Assembly (NCBI GenBank): GCA_002355935.1
Contig: AP017895.1
Location: forward strand, 1,736,001 to 1,800,000
From: Rothia aeria
Lineage (GTDB): Bacteria; Actinomycetota; Actinomycetes; Actinomycetales; Micrococcaceae
Length of the DNA: 64,000 nucleotides
Reading direction: 5' to 3'
Shown here: piece by piece, positions 1 to 9,085 of the stretch
Position numbering within the stretch: the first letter of the stretch is position 1
How the letters are laid out: every line of letters begins with the position of its first letter
Notes under the pieces: generated by a model
The model's input: the letters and a program-made list of their open reading frames with translations, nothing else
Databases searched by the model: none
Told to the model about the DNA's origin: nothing
Position numbers and translations under genes: made by a program

Positions 1-128
1 ACATCACCCTCGGCGTGCCATTCAGGATCCTGCGGCACGTTTTTCATGTCGGCAAACCAGCTGAAACGGTGTTCCAAGGCTTGCCAGTTAGGAAGTTTGC
101 CGGGTGGATAATGGGGAAATGTCCACAT
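1..128 (-). CDS. N-terminal fragment of an HD-domain phosphohydrolase-like protein (neisserial segment)
   Basis: The ATG lies at position 128 and the gene runs off the left window edge after 42 codons. The visible start reads MWTFPHYPPGKLPNW and ends with the block VPQDPEWHAEGDV. From memory, this block opens HD-domain proteins encoded beside bacterial RNA ligases and polynucleotide kinases; the HD residues themselves lie beyond the edge. It is the third gene of a minus-strand set after the RNA ligase and the repeat protein. A DNA uptake sequence stands between it and the repeat protein. The family call is inferred from a short fragment and from context. Confidence 0.5.
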   Translation of the reverse strand, partial: MWTFPHYPPGKLPNWQALEHRFSWFADMKNVPQDPEWHAEGD

Positions 129-162
129 GGTGGTCTTTCTTGTTATTGGATGACTTGACTTC

Positions 163-174
163 AGGTCGTCTGAA
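163..174 (+). repeat. Neisserial DNA uptake sequence, AGGTCGTCTGAA dialect
   Basis: AGGTCGTCTGAA is a known variant of the 12-base Neisseriaceae DNA uptake sequence (core GCCGTCTGAA). It sits between the repeat-protein gene and the HD-domain gene. Such words are dense in Neisseria genomes and are not expected in an actinobacterium. Confidence 0.8.
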
Positions 175-207
175 AACAATGCTTGGGCAATGATGTCTGG
201 TATCAAA

Positions 208-1299
208 TTACTCAAATACGAACTGTTCGAAATCTGGATACATGCAAACTGTGATTTGTTCACGACCATGTTTTTGCGCAAGTGCTTGCATTTCCTTTTG
301 TATGGCTGCTTTTTCATGACCGATACCCAAATTTTCGATGTGCTGGTTTTCGATAATCGGGATATAGATATCCAAATTCGGCTGCGTAGCATTTTGCACA
401 GCAAACTCTCGAATAGAGTGGCTGTACGCTACTTCGCTAAAATCAGTTAGGTTTTTACACGAAGCAATCTTCACTCTGCGTAAATGTTTTAAGCCAGCCA
501 CTTTGGGAAAACGGGTAATGCCGTTAAGGGTTTCCACGAACAAAAACTGTAACCCCTGCATCTGGGATACAAAGTCCAAGTTTTCCAGTTTGGGTAGCCT
601 CCACAATTGTAGATATTTCAATTTGAGCAGTTGCGCGGCAGCATCTATGTTTTCAAAGCTACATAGTTGCAGAGTGAGAAATTGGAGATTTTTCAACCCG
701 TTTATGAAGTCAATGTGCTGTGGCTTGGAAATGCTGCGTAGCGTAAGTTTTTCCAGCGCGCTCAGGCTAGAAACAGCTTTGTCTAGATTTTTTTCCAAGT
801 TGAGTAGTGAAAGCGTTTCCAAATGCTGAAAGCTGGTTAAAACGCTTAAATCTGATTTGGCGGATTTTGTTTTGGAACACAAATACAGTTCTTGCAGTTT
901 TGGATTCACGCCGTTTAGGAAATTCAGGTTGCCGAAGCCGTTGTCGGCACTCAGTACCAAACTTTTCAGGCTTTGAAATTCTGCCAGTTTTTCCAAATTG
1001 CGGATGATGCTGTTGTTACCGCCGACTTCAATTGAAAGGTTTTCTAAGTCAGTAAAACTGGCAATCCAATCTACATCGAAATTTGAATACGCATAAAAGC
1101 GTAGATGGATGGACGGATGGTGTTGTAGCACTTCTTCCCATAGAACAGGGAAAATCGTCTGTAAATTTGCACCTTCGCTAAATTGAATACGATCCAGTTC
1201 ATGGACTTTGTTTTTGTACTGGTGCAAATCTTGGAGAAATTCGGCAAAGTTGCTGTTGATTTCCCAAAACTTCGGGAGACCATAGATATATCCGCCCAT
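208..1299 (-). CDS. Leucine-rich-repeat-like protein of a neisserial RNA-repair style operon
   Basis: 363 residues. The ATG at 1299 is preceded by a good ribosome site (AAGGAAAGC). From about residue 75 to 320 the protein is built of units of about 22 residues with periodic leucines, such as LENLSIEVGG, LKSLVLSAD, LQELYLCSK, LETLSLLNLE and LEKLTLRSI. This is the pattern of a leucine-rich-repeat solenoid. There is no signal peptide or membrane segment, so it is probably cytoplasmic and binds a partner. It sits between an RNA ligase and an HD-domain protein on the same strand, which suggests a role in the same RNA-repair unit. The low GC and phenylalanine/asparagine-rich coding differ from the actinobacterial genes after 2.5 kb. 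The exact role is unknown. Confidence 0.7.
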   Translation of the reverse strand: MGGYIYGLPKFWEINSNFAEFLQDLHQYKNKVHELDRIQFSEGANLQTIFPVLWEEVLQHHPSIHLRFYAYSNFDVDWIASFTDLENLSIEVGGNNSIIRNLEKLAEFQSLKSLVLSADNGFGNLNFLNGVNPKLQELYLCSKTKSAKSDLSVLTSFQHLETLSLLNLEKNLDKAVSSLSALEKLTLRSISKPQHIDFINGLKNLQFLTLQLCSFENIDAAAQLLKLKYLQLWRLPKLENLDFVSQMQGLQFLFVETLNGITRFPKVAGLKHLRRVKIASCKNLTDFSEVAYSHSIREFAVQNATQPNLDIYIPIIENQHIENLGIGHEKAAIQKEMQALAQKHGREQITVCMYPDFEQFVFE

Positions 1300-1358
1300 G
1301 CTTTCCTTTCTTTTATTTAAGTTATCGAATTATAATATTTTTCATTTAAATACGGGTT

Positions 1359-2165
1359 TCAGGCCGTCTGAAACTGCCAGCTTTGCCAATGGTATTTATC
1401 ATAATCGATAAGGCGGGCGGGCTTCCAAGTTTTTGTCCAATGCACATCGGTTTTAACGTGTTTGGCGCGAACAAGTTTAAAGAGGTTGTCAAACTCGTTG
1501 GACTGTACGGGCAGGTTACCGTTGTTAGTGGCAAAATCAGCGGCATTGCGGATGACGAAGCCTTCACTGCATGCTTCGCCTGTTTTCGGGTCGTAGCCGC
1601 CGAGTTTGCCTGCGGTTTGCACGCTGTCTGTCCATGTTGCACCTAAATTGGCGAGCAGCCATTGCTCCAAAGCGATGTCTTCGTCGGTGTATTTTTGGGT
1701 GAAGTCGGCAAGCGGATGCACGATGGGAAGTTCGGGAACTGTGGGGAAATCGAACAGCTGGGCATAGAATTTAACTTCTTCCCACGACAGCCAATGTCCG
1801 CCGCGGCGGACGGCAAACAGGTAAAAATAGCTTTCCAACTGCGAATAGGCGATGGAGTGGATGCCGTACATGTTTTCGCCGAAAAGTTCGAGGTCACCCA
1901 AGTCGTCTTTGATGTGCTGCCAGCGTTGCAGCAGCGGTTTGTCCCACGGATGTTGGGTAGGGGCGGCATGGCTGCGGGCATAGAGACCGTGGGCGGCGAA
2001 GCAGTTGTTTTGCCCGTCCAGCTTTTCGGTCAATACCAATTGCTGCAGAGTAGCGAAATGCGCGAGGTAGCCGCGAGGCATAAAGCGGTCGTCTGAAGTT
2101 GTGCCCAAGCTGATGGGTGCGTGCAGGCTGCGGGCGTATTTTTGTGGTTCGGTATTCGCTATCAT
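1359..2165 (-). CDS. RNA ligase family protein (nucleotidyltransferase fold)
   Basis: 268 residues, with ATG at 2165 behind AAGGAC. The nucleotidyltransferase motifs appear in order. Motif I is TEKLDGQNN near residue 48, where the lysine would form the AMP adduct. A motif III-like ELFGENMYGIHSIAY lies near residue 93, motif IV EGFVIR near 206, and motif V-like FKLVRAKHVK near 229. This is the catalytic core of ATP-dependent RNA ligases that seal broken RNA. There is no clear extra C-terminal domain. Neighbours are the repeat protein and an HD-domain protein, an arrangement known for RNA-repair clusters. A DNA uptake word overlaps the stop codon and another lies inside the gene. Confidence 0.8.
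   Translation of the reverse strand: MIANTEPQKYARSLHAPISLGTTSDDRFMPRGYLAHFATLQQLVLTEKLDGQNNCFAAHGLYARSHAAPTQHPWDKPLLQRWQHIKDDLGDLELFGENMYGIHSIAYSQLESYFYLFAVRRGGHWLSWEEVKFYAQLFDFPTVPELPIVHPLADFTQKYTDEDIALEQWLLANLGATWTDSVQTAGKLGGYDPKTGEACSEGFVIRNAADFATNNGNLPVQSNEFDNLFKLVRAKHVKTDVHWTKTWKPARLIDYDKYHWQSWQFQTA
1361..1372 (+). repeat. Neisserial DNA uptake sequence, AGGCCGTCTGAA dialect
   Basis: AGGCCGTCTGAA overlaps the end of the RNA ligase gene (the stop TGA occupies 1359-1361). It is an exact AG-type uptake word. Its mix with the AGGTCGTCTGAA variant points to a commensal Neisseria rather than N. meningitidis or N. gonorrhoeae. The species remark is an inference. Confidence 0.85.
2087..2097 (+). 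repeat. Neisserial DNA uptake sequence inside the RNA ligase gene
   Basis: GGTCGTCTGAA matches the uptake core except at one outer base. It lies within the RNA ligase frame, where the reverse strand codes for S-D-D. Three such words in about 2 kb is neisserial density. Confidence 0.7.
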
Positions 2166-2227
2166 GATTTGTCCTTGAAATTTATTTTTAAGTTTTCGGA
2201 TGGTTTCTGCGGCTGATTATATTTTTT

Positions 2228-2400
2228 CTACTGTATCGCTTTGTTTAGACGCCAAAAGTTGATCAACCTAAAGCCGACGATGGTTTCGTAGTTTTCCGAA
2301 TCGGGAAACTCTTCGATGTCCAGCGCGCGTTACGTCGGCGAGCGGTGTGGCACCGTCCACCAGCTACGTATCTTCGGTATGGCACCTTCTTCGAGAAAAA
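2228..2400 (-). pseudogene. Decayed C-terminal remnant of a CorC/HlyC-type CBS transporter protein
   Basis: The reverse strand contains LVDGATPLADVTR in one frame, then ALDIEEFPDSENYETIVGF in the next, ending at a TAG at 2228-2230. This is the typical C-terminal CorC_HlyC domain of haemolysin-like magnesium/cobalt efflux proteins. An in-frame TAG precedes LVDGATP, and two bases are missing between the blocks. No N-terminal part is present. It lies upstream of the RNA ligase and should be neisserial too. The homology stops near 2400, close to the join with actinobacterial DNA. Confidence 0.65.
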
Positions 2401-2471
2401 CTCATATATGTATGAAATATTTCTATAACTTTTAGAGTAAAGTAAATGGCAGCTAGAATGAAGCTTAGTGA
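2401..2471. other. AT-rich joint between neisserial and actinobacterial DNA
   Basis: These 71 bases separate the CorC remnant from the stop codon of priA. They are AT-rich, hold no gene or hairpin that I can see, and cannot be assigned to either side. The change of organism must fall here or very close by. In related actinobacteria I would expect methionyl-tRNA formyltransferase after priA, and it is absent. Confidence 0.6.
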
Positions 2472-4861
2472 TTAGACAACATCCAAACCATCACAACGAA
2501 CCTGAACCGCCCCGACACGCTTGAGCGCCGAGAGCGCTGCACGCACGGAGCGCAGTTCATGGGTAACCTGCGGCGCCTGCGCATAGGTGAAGAAGAGAAT
2601 AGCGCGCCAGTCCCCGGGTACCGCATCCTCGGCCCCTGACGGTGAAGGCTCAGATATATCGCCCTCTCCCCCGCCCTCGACGCCGGCAGGCGCGGAATGC
2701 TGGTGCGCGAAGAAATCTTCATCCAGCGGCACAGGCCCGGTCACGCGTACACCCTCCGGCAGGTTCAGCTCCGTCAGGAACGCCTGCACATCATTCTCAG
2801 CACCCGTAATAGCAGCCGTGCGTACAGCCGGGGGCAGCCCAATCTGTGACCGCTCATCCAGCTCAAACCGGGCGAACCCGGCAGGGTCCCACCGCACCAG
2901 CGCCTGCTCCACTGGTGAGGGTGACGCCGTTGTCACCACGACCCCGCCCTGCGCCGCAGAACGCACCAGCGCCGCCGCATTAAACCATCGCCGCAACGCG
3001 GCCTCTGGGGCGCGCAAAGAATCAAAACGCAGCATCGCATCCGCATCCAGCAGCAGCGCCGCAGCATAGCCGCCCTCGGCAACCGGCTCAGCCCCGGGGG
3101 TGGCCACCACTAGCGCAGGCTCAGCCCCCACAGAGGCACGCACATGATCCCCCGCCGAAGAAACCACCGGAACGTTCGGGAACGCCCGCCCCAGCTCCTC
3201 CGCTGTGCGCAGCGCACCCACAGCACCAGAACGCCACCGTTCACAACCGCACTCCGTGCACCGCCACTGCTGCGCCAGATGCCCGCACCAGGCGCACCCC
3301 GGCACCGCCGAACCATGCGAAAGCGCCAGCGGGCCACGGCACACCGTGCACCTGGCAGGCATACGGCACCGTTGGCACGAAAACGACGGCACATACCCGG
3401 CGCGTGCAACCTGCACCAGCACCGGGCCACGCTGCAAAGCCTTACGAGCCTCAATAAACGCCAACTGCGGAATACGCGCCACCGCCGCCAACGGGTCACG
3501 GGCCAACTGGTACTCATCCCCCGTTGAATGTACCCGCGGCGAAAACTCACGCACCACCTGCCGCGGCGCCACCAAGTGAGACGCCCAGCGGGTACGCACC
3601 AGCCGCGCCGCCTCACTACTGACGGCATATCCCGCGAACAGGGCCGCTGCCCCCGCTGCTTGCGCCCGCAGCAACAGTACATCACGCGCATGGCAGTACG
3701 GGGCGCGGCGCTCCACCAGCGAGAAATCCCCATCATCCCAGCACACCACCAGCCCCAGGTGAGCCACCGGCGCATACGCAGCCGCGCGTGTACCAATCAC
3801 AATAGGAACCAGCCCCAGCCGTGCCTTCACATAGGCGTGATACCTGCTGTGCGGCCCCTCCCCAGAGCTCAACCGTGCAAACAAACCCGTCGGGGCGCGT
3901 TCACTCAGCGCCGCCTCAAGACGGTCAAGGCTTTTCTGATCGGGCACCACCGCAATAGCGCCACGGCCACCCGCCGCGCACGCCACCAGTGCAACCGCCA
4001 ACAGATCAGCCCAATCATTCTCAGGATGCGCCGGCAGCACACTCAACACCGCGCGTGCTGGCTCCCCATCCGCCAGATCGGCCATAAACTCCGGGCCGTT
4101 CTCATAGTCGTCAAAAGCCGACGTATCACACAGCCCGGGCGGATCCGCAGTAAACGGGGCGAACCCGCCCAGCAGAAACGCACGCACCGCCTCAACCTGG
4201 GCAGCATCGGCGCTACCCGTCGTCTCGGGTGTGTTGGGCGCTTCTTCAGCACCATCTGCATAATTATTCGTATCCGGGGCGTTCTCCCCGCAGGCTCACC
4301 ATTGCCCAAACCGGCCAGCTCAGAGAACCCCGGCAGGTGCCCCTCATAACGTTTATCCAGTGCGGCAATACGCGGCGCCACCGCCAACCGAAGCACATTC
4401 GCCACCGTTGAAGCGTACCGGTCAGCCAGCGCCTCAGCCAGCTCAAAAACCTCGGGCGCAACCACCGGAACCCGCGAAAGCACCGCTAGTAGGGGCAACA
4501 GGCGCTGCGGATAATCTGTAGATTCGGCACGTTCCGTAATAAAGCCGCTCACCCGCTGCCCATTAAAATGCACGCGCACCCGCGCACCCGGCACCGCATC
4601 CTCACTCATCTTCTCAGGCACCCGGTAATCAAACACCCTATCAAGATGCGGCAACGTACTATCAACCCGCACCCGCGCCACCGGGAACGGCACACCACTA
4701 GCCGCAAGAGCCTCATGAGGGTCCTGCGGCGGCTTGGGGGCAGAAGCGTACAGCGCATCAGCAATGGCAGGAAATCCCTGCAACAGATCAGGCTGCTGCA
4801 GGGATTGCTGCTCACGCGCACCAGAAGTGGCGTTTAACCGCTCGTCAGCGGGGTACGGCAT
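2472..4861 (-). CDS. priA: Primosomal protein N'-like PriA, helicase-dead actinobacterial form, frame broken once
   Basis: Two frames join at a run of four C on the plus strand (4286-4289). One extra base restores a single protein of about 796 residues. The N-terminal half has the PriA 3'BD-like start (VRVDSTLPHLDRVFDYRVP). The helicase region lacks a Walker A motif, and WDDGD stands where a DEAH box belongs, as in other actinobacterial PriA proteins. The zinc module is kept (CQRC, CTVC, CAWC, CTEC). PriA normally reloads the replicative helicase at stalled forks; this form can probably only bind DNA or scaffold. The ATG at 4861 overlaps the metK stop by one base (TAATG), so translation is coupled. 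The frameshift is most likely a sequencing error. Confidence 0.8.
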
Positions 4862-6069
4862 TACGAGGCTGACACCGCCGAACGTAGAGCCTCAACACGG
4901 TCAAGACGCTCCCACGTGAACTCCGGTTCGGTGCGCCCAAAATGGCCGTGCGCGGCGGTCTTCTTATAGATGGGGCGGCGCAGATCAAGGTCATTAATAA
5001 TAGCCAGCGGCCGCAAATCAAAGACCTCACGAATAGCTTTCTCAATCTTCGCCGGATCAACCTTCTCAGTGCCGAACGTCTCAACGTACAGGCCCACCGG
5101 GGATGCCTGGCCAATAGCGTACGCCACCTGAACCTCAGCCCGATCCGCCAGCCCGGCCGCGACCACGTTCTTGGCTACCCAGCGCATGGCGTACGCTGCC
5201 GAGCGGTCCACCTTCGACGGGTCCTTCCCCGAGAAGGCACCGCCGCCGTGCCGCGCCGAACCGCCGTAGGTATCAACAATAATCTTACGGCCGGTCAAGC
5301 CTGCGTCCCCCACGGGGCCGCCCTGCACAAAACGGCCCGCCGGGTTAATAATGAACTTCGTGTTCGAGGTATCAAGTTCCAGCCCAGATAGCACCGGCAC
5401 AATCACCTGGTTCTTCACATCAGCCGCCAAATCGGCAAGATCATAGTCAGCTGTGTGCTGTGTAGAGACCACAATCGTATCCACCGAAACCGGGGTGTTA
5501 TTACCGTCATACCCCAGCGTTACCTGGGTTTTACCGTCGGGTCGAAGATTCACCAGGGTGCCGTTCTTACGCACCTTTGTCAGCTTCTCAGAGAGCCGAT
5601 GCGCCAGCCACACCGGGGCGGGCATGAACACGTTCGTCTCGTTCGATGCATACCCAAACATGATGCCCTGATCCCCCGCGCCCTGCCGGTCATAGTCGTC
5701 AACGGCTACACCGGTACGGGCCTCAAGCGACTCATACACGCCCGCGTTAATATCGGGTGACTGCTCGCCGATCGATACCGAGACACCGCAGAACTCACCA
5801 TCAAAACCACGGGTTGAAGAGTCATAACCAATACCCAAGATTGTTTCACGCACAATCGCTGGAATCTCAACGTAACTAGAAGTGGTTACCTCACCGGCAA
5901 CATGAACCTGACCGGTTGTCACCATTGTTTCAACGGCAACGTTCGCCACCGGGTCCTGGGCAATAATGCCGTCAAGAATAGCATCTGAAATCTGGTCACA
6001 AATCTTATCTGGGTGGCCCTCAGTCACCGACTCACTGGTGAACAGGCGCAAATGGGAATTAGTGCTCAT
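4861..6069 (-). CDS. metK: S-adenosylmethionine synthetase
   Basis: 402 residues from the ATG at 6069 ([10 protein letters not shown]). A GTG 30 bases upstream would add ten residues that do not fit the family. It makes S-adenosylmethionine from methionine and ATP. Signature motifs are present: [13 protein letters not shown] near residue 18, [12 protein letters not shown] near 120 and the glycine-rich loop GGGAFSGKD near 270. The length is typical. It lies between coaBC and priA, as in mycobacteria and corynebacteria, and is coupled to priA by a one-base overlap. Confidence 0.96.
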   Translation of the reverse strand: MSTNSHLRLFTSESVTEGHPDKICDQISDAILDGIIAQDPVANVAVETMVTTGQVHVAGEVTTSSYVEIPAIVRETILGIGYDSSTRGFDGEFCGVSVSIGEQSPDINAGVYESLEARTGVAVDDYDRQGAGDQGIMFGYASNETNVFMPAPVWLAHRLSEKLTKVRKNGTLVNLRPDGKTQVTLGYDGNNTPVSVDTIVVSTQHTADYDLADLAADVKNQVIVPVLSGLELDTSNTKFIINPAGRFVQGGPVGDAGLTGRKIIVDTYGGSARHGGGAFSGKDPSKVDRSAAYAMRWVAKNVVAAGLADRAEVQVAYAIGQASPVGLYVETFGTEKVDPAKIEKAIREVFDLRPLAIINDLDLRRPIYKKTAAHGHFGRTEPEFTWERLDRVEALRSAVSAS

Positions 6070-6139
6070 GGTCTTTACTCTACTCTGTTTCTCAGGCACG
6101 AGGAGTGCACGGGGCCGTTATGAAGTCTTGTCACAAATA

Positions 6140-7495
6140 TTACGGACTGTGACGCTCAACCGCGCACAGAAGCTCATAAATATGTTGCAAGGGTGGTGAG
6201 GATATCCCGTGATATTTCCCCCTTAGACCCCGAAAAAACGGGGCTTCATCAGTGAGGGAAGAAATCAGCGTCACAGTGTTCTCATCAGTTCCGAACCCCT
6301 GACTGATACCCACCGTGTTCACCGCCAAAAAATCGCAGCCTTTACGGGTAAGCTTCTCACGCCCCAGCTCAAGCGGGGTTTTATCGGGTGAACCGGTCTC
6401 GGCGGCAAACCCAACAATCAGGCGCGGCCCGCCCCCCAGCTGCTGGCGGCGCTGAACCACCTCACGCAGAATATCAGGGTTACGCACCAGGCGAATTACC
6501 GGGTTATCGTCGGGGTCAGCAGTTTTCTTAATCTTGTACTCGGCGTAATCCGCCGGGCGAAAATCGGCCACCGCCGCGGACATCACCAACGCATCCGCCC
6601 CGGAGATAGACTTCAGCACCGCCCGCTGCAGGTCGGCGGCACTCACCACACGGGTCAGTTCAACACCGTCGGGGGCGGATACCTCAAGGTTCGCACCAAT
6701 CAGGTGCACCGAAGCGCCCATATCGCGGGCAGCCTGTGCCAAGGCTACACCCTGTTTACCGGTTGAACGGTTCCCCAAAAAACGTACCGGATCCAGCGCC
6801 TCCCGGGTGCCCCCGGCGGTAATAACGATGCGTTTACCCGCCAGAATCCCAGGCTCAGGTTCTATGCTTGGCGCAGATAAACTGTCAGAGTCTTCCGTTG
6901 AACCAGCGTGCACCGGGTGCGTTGGCGCGTACCCCGGAGTTTGCGAAGGATGCTCCTTCCCTTTCGGGAACTCTGCAATTACACGCTGTGCCGCCTCAAA
7001 GATATCTTCAGGCTCCGGCAGGCGCCCCACACCAGAATCTGGCCCCGTTAAACGGCCCACGGCAGGCTCAATCAGGTGATACCCGTACCCACGCAGAATA
7101 CGCACATTCTCCCGTGTGGCCGGATGCTCCCACATCTGCGTGTGCATTGCCGGGGCAAGAATCACCGGGGCATGCGTGGTCAGCACCGTAGCAGACAGCA
7201 AATCATCAGCCCGCCCAGAAGCTAACCGCGCCAATAAATCGGCGGTTGCCGGGGCAATAACCACCGCATCCGCAAGCTCGGCCTGGCGCACATGATTCAC
7301 CTGCGGAACCTGCTCAAAGACGCTTGTATGCACAGGGTTGCCGCTGAGAGCCTCAAGGGTTGGTTTACCCACAAACTCAAGGGCGGTATTGGTGGGCATA
7401 GCAATTACTTCGTGCCCGGCTTTACCGAAAAGACGAAGGAGCATCGCCGCCTTATATGCGGCGATGCCCCCTCCAATACCAACGATAATGCGCAT
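6140..7495 (-). CDS. coaBC: Bifunctional phosphopantothenoylcysteine decarboxylase / phosphopantothenate-cysteine ligase
   Basis: 451 residues. The N-terminal CoaC flavoprotein half (about 1-180) starts MRIIVGIGGGIAAYKA and holds the PAMHTQMW block near 142. The C-terminal CoaB half starts near residue 222 with KRIVITAGGTREALDPVRF. A linker of about 40 residues rich in Pro and Ser lies between them. The two halves carry out consecutive steps of coenzyme A synthesis. The block reads PAMH where the textbook motif is PxMN; I recall a histidine there in other actinobacteria, so it is probably lineage-normal. It stands between rpoZ and metK in the conserved order. Confidence 0.93.
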   Translation of the reverse strand: MRIIVGIGGGIAAYKAAMLLRLFGKAGHEVIAMPTNTALEFVGKPTLEALSGNPVHTSVFEQVPQVNHVRQAELADAVVIAPATADLLARLASGRADDLLSATVLTTHAPVILAPAMHTQMWEHPATRENVRILRGYGYHLIEPAVGRLTGPDSGVGRLPEPEDIFEAAQRVIAEFPKGKEHPSQTPGYAPTHPVHAGSTEDSDSLSAPSIEPEPGILAGKRIVITAGGTREALDPVRFLGNRSTGKQGVALAQAARDMGASVHLIGANLEVSAPDGVELTRVVSAADLQRAVLKSISGADALVMSAAVADFRPADYAEYKIKKTADPDDNPVIRLVRNPDILREVVQRRQQLGGGPRLIVGFAAETGSPDKTPLELGREKLTRKGCDFLAVNTVGISQGFGTDENTVTLISSLTDEAPFFRGLRGKYHGISSPPLQHIYELLCAVERHSP

Positions 7496-7512
7496 GGTAT
7501 TAAATAAAATCC

Positions 7513-7971
7513 TTACTCAGCGGAGTCGTCGAGAACAACCTCTTCAATCGCAATGACTTCTTCGGTGCCCGCAGGAATGTACTCTTCCTCAACGGCGGTG
7601 CTCATGAAGTCAGCCTCATCAATACCGAGCATAGCTGCCGAGAAGTCCTCGTGTACCAGCTGGCCGTTCTCATCAAAACGACCGTCGGGGATGTGCTCAG
7701 CAACAATCTGATCGCTCATAATCTCGCGCATGGCAACCGACAGGGCCTTATCATTCGGTTCGGAATCAACCAGCGGGCCAACATGCTCACCGGTGTTCTC
7801 CTGCAGGTTTGCGTAGTATGCATTAATCTGGCGGGCACGGCGGGCACCGAAAATCACCAGGCCGTACTTAGACTCCGCCTTCTCAATCAGTGCATCGGCA
7901 CTGGGGTTCACAATACCCTCAGGCGCGGTGCCATCGACGAAGTTGTAGTCCTCTTTGGTTTCGTTTGCCAC
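7513..7971 (-). CDS. rpoZ: RNA polymerase omega subunit with a long acidic tail
   Basis: The GTG at 7971 (VANETKEDYNF) is chosen because GGAG stands five bases upstream; an ATG further up would add 14 residues with no support. It gives 152 residues. The omega core is clear: EGIVNPSADALIEKAESKYGL, ARRARQINAYYANL and KALSVAMREI. Omega helps assemble RNA polymerase. After the core, about 55 residues continue that are strongly acidic (rich in Glu and Asp, ending VVLDDSAE). Most omega proteins I know are 85-110 residues. Its neighbours gmk and coaBC fit the usual order. Confidence 0.93.
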   Translation of the reverse strand: MANETKEDYNFVDGTAPEGIVNPSADALIEKAESKYGLVIFGARRARQINAYYANLQENTGEHVGPLVDSEPNDKALSVAMREIMSDQIVAEHIPDGRFDENGQLVHEDFSAAMLGIDEADFMSTAVEEEYIPAGTEEVIAIEEVVLDDSAE

Positions 7972-8156
7972 AGAAACTCCAATATATGTTGTGTTCTTCT
8001 TCAGTGCCGACACCCATGTGATGCGGGTTCAGCCAAAACTAAAGAACTATTCTACCCTGTCACAACCCAAAAATCACGTACAGGCTGTACCTGGCACGGT
8101 TAGCTTGAGCACGCCACGGCAGCAGGTACACCCACTCTATCAGGGCAGCAGATGGG

Positions 8157-8726
8157 CTACTGTGCGGGCTCGGCCCCAATGAGCTGGGCAATTTCATGTG
8201 CCGCCCGCTCAACCGTATCGTTTACCACGGTCACATCAAACTCGCTTTCGGCGGCAAGCTCAACTTTTGCGGTCTCAAGACGGCGCTGTTGCTCCTGCTC
8301 TGACTCGGTGCCGCGCCCCGTCAAGCGGGACACCAGCTCCTCCCAGCTTGGTGGCGCTAGGAAAACCAGCTGCGCCTGCGGCATAGATTTACGGATCTGA
8401 CGTGCACCCTGCAGGTCAATCTCAAGAATCACCGGGCGGCCAGCATCCAACGCCTGCTGCACTTTAGTGCGGGGGGTGCCGTATTTATTTTTACCGTGCA
8501 CCACCGCGTACTCCAGCATTTGCCCCTCATCAATCATACGGTCAAACTCATCCATAGAGACGAAGTAGTAGTGCACGCCCTCCTCTTCACCCGGCCGCGG
8601 TTCCCGCGTGGTTGCCGATACAGAGAACCACACCTGCGGGTAGTGTTCACGAATGTACTGGCATACGGTGCCTTTGCCCACAGCGGTGGGTCCGGCCAAG
8701 ACGGTAAGAGTAGGCTTAGCGGTCAT
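8157..8726 (-). CDS. gmk: Guanylate kinase
   Basis: 189 residues. The P-loop GPTAVGKGT is near residue 12. The GMP-binding part [20 protein letters not shown] follows near 38, and the Tyr/Glu residues of [13 protein letters not shown] near 75. It phosphorylates GMP to GDP. The ATG at 8726 overlaps the mihF stop by one base (TAATG), which indicates coupled translation. Gene order mihF-gmk-rpoZ matches other actinobacteria. Confidence 0.95.
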   Translation of the reverse strand: MTAKPTLTVLAGPTAVGKGTVCQYIREHYPQVWFSVSATTREPRPGEEEGVHYYFVSMDEFDRMIDEGQMLEYAVVHGKNKYGTPRTKVQQALDAGRPVILEIDLQGARQIRKSMPQAQLVFLAPPSWEELVSRLTGRGTESEQEQQRRLETAKVELAAESEFDVTVVNDTVERAAHEIAQLIGAEPAQ

Positions 8727-9085
8727 TAGTTATCCTTTTTGACCCGTCGAGCGCGGTCAAAGTAGCGTGTGTGACGATTAAAATACTCAACCATTTTACG
8801 CCGCTGGTGCACGCCTAAACCACCTAGGCGGCGTGTTGGTGCAATCTCTAGTTCAGAAATAATCTTTGTAGCCCGCACGGCCCCAATACCGGGTAGCGCA
8901 CGAAGCATCTGCCCCACCGGCATTTTAGCCAGGGCAGGGTCAGTGTCGATCATGTCAAGAACCTGACGTACGGTAAGTTCACGATTAGTAAGTGCTTGCT
9001 TAATTTCTTGACGGTGTGTACGAGCTAAGAGTGCTTTCTCACGCGCGTCTGCGCGCGCCTGCTCGGTTAACGGAGATAGCGGCAC
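8726..9085 (-). CDS. mihF: Actinobacterial integration host factor mIHF
   Basis: A GTG start at 9085 ([14 protein letters not shown]) behind GGGAG gives 119 residues; the frame opens further upstream but without family similarity. It has the long N-terminal helix, then a helix-hairpin-helix-like part ([25 protein letters not shown]) and the end [18 protein letters not shown]. mIHF is a nucleoid protein that binds and bends DNA, and is unrelated in sequence to enteric IHF. It heads the gmk-rpoZ-coaBC-metK-priA run. Confidence 0.93.
   Translation of the reverse strand: MPLSPLTEQARADAREKALLARTHRQEIKQALTNRELTVRQVLDMIDTDPALAKMPVGQMLRALPGIGAVRATKIISELEIAPTRRLGGLGVHQRRKMVEYFNRHTRYFDRARRVKKDN

Noticed and set aside
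3528-4349. Long plus-strand open frame opposite priA
   Set aside because: Arg- and His-rich shadow of a GC-rich gene on the other strand; it does not resemble any protein family.
7000-7200. PAMH instead of PxMN in CoaC as a loss of activity
   Set aside because: I recall the histidine form from other actinobacterial CoaBC proteins, so it is likely a lineage feature; this rests on memory only.
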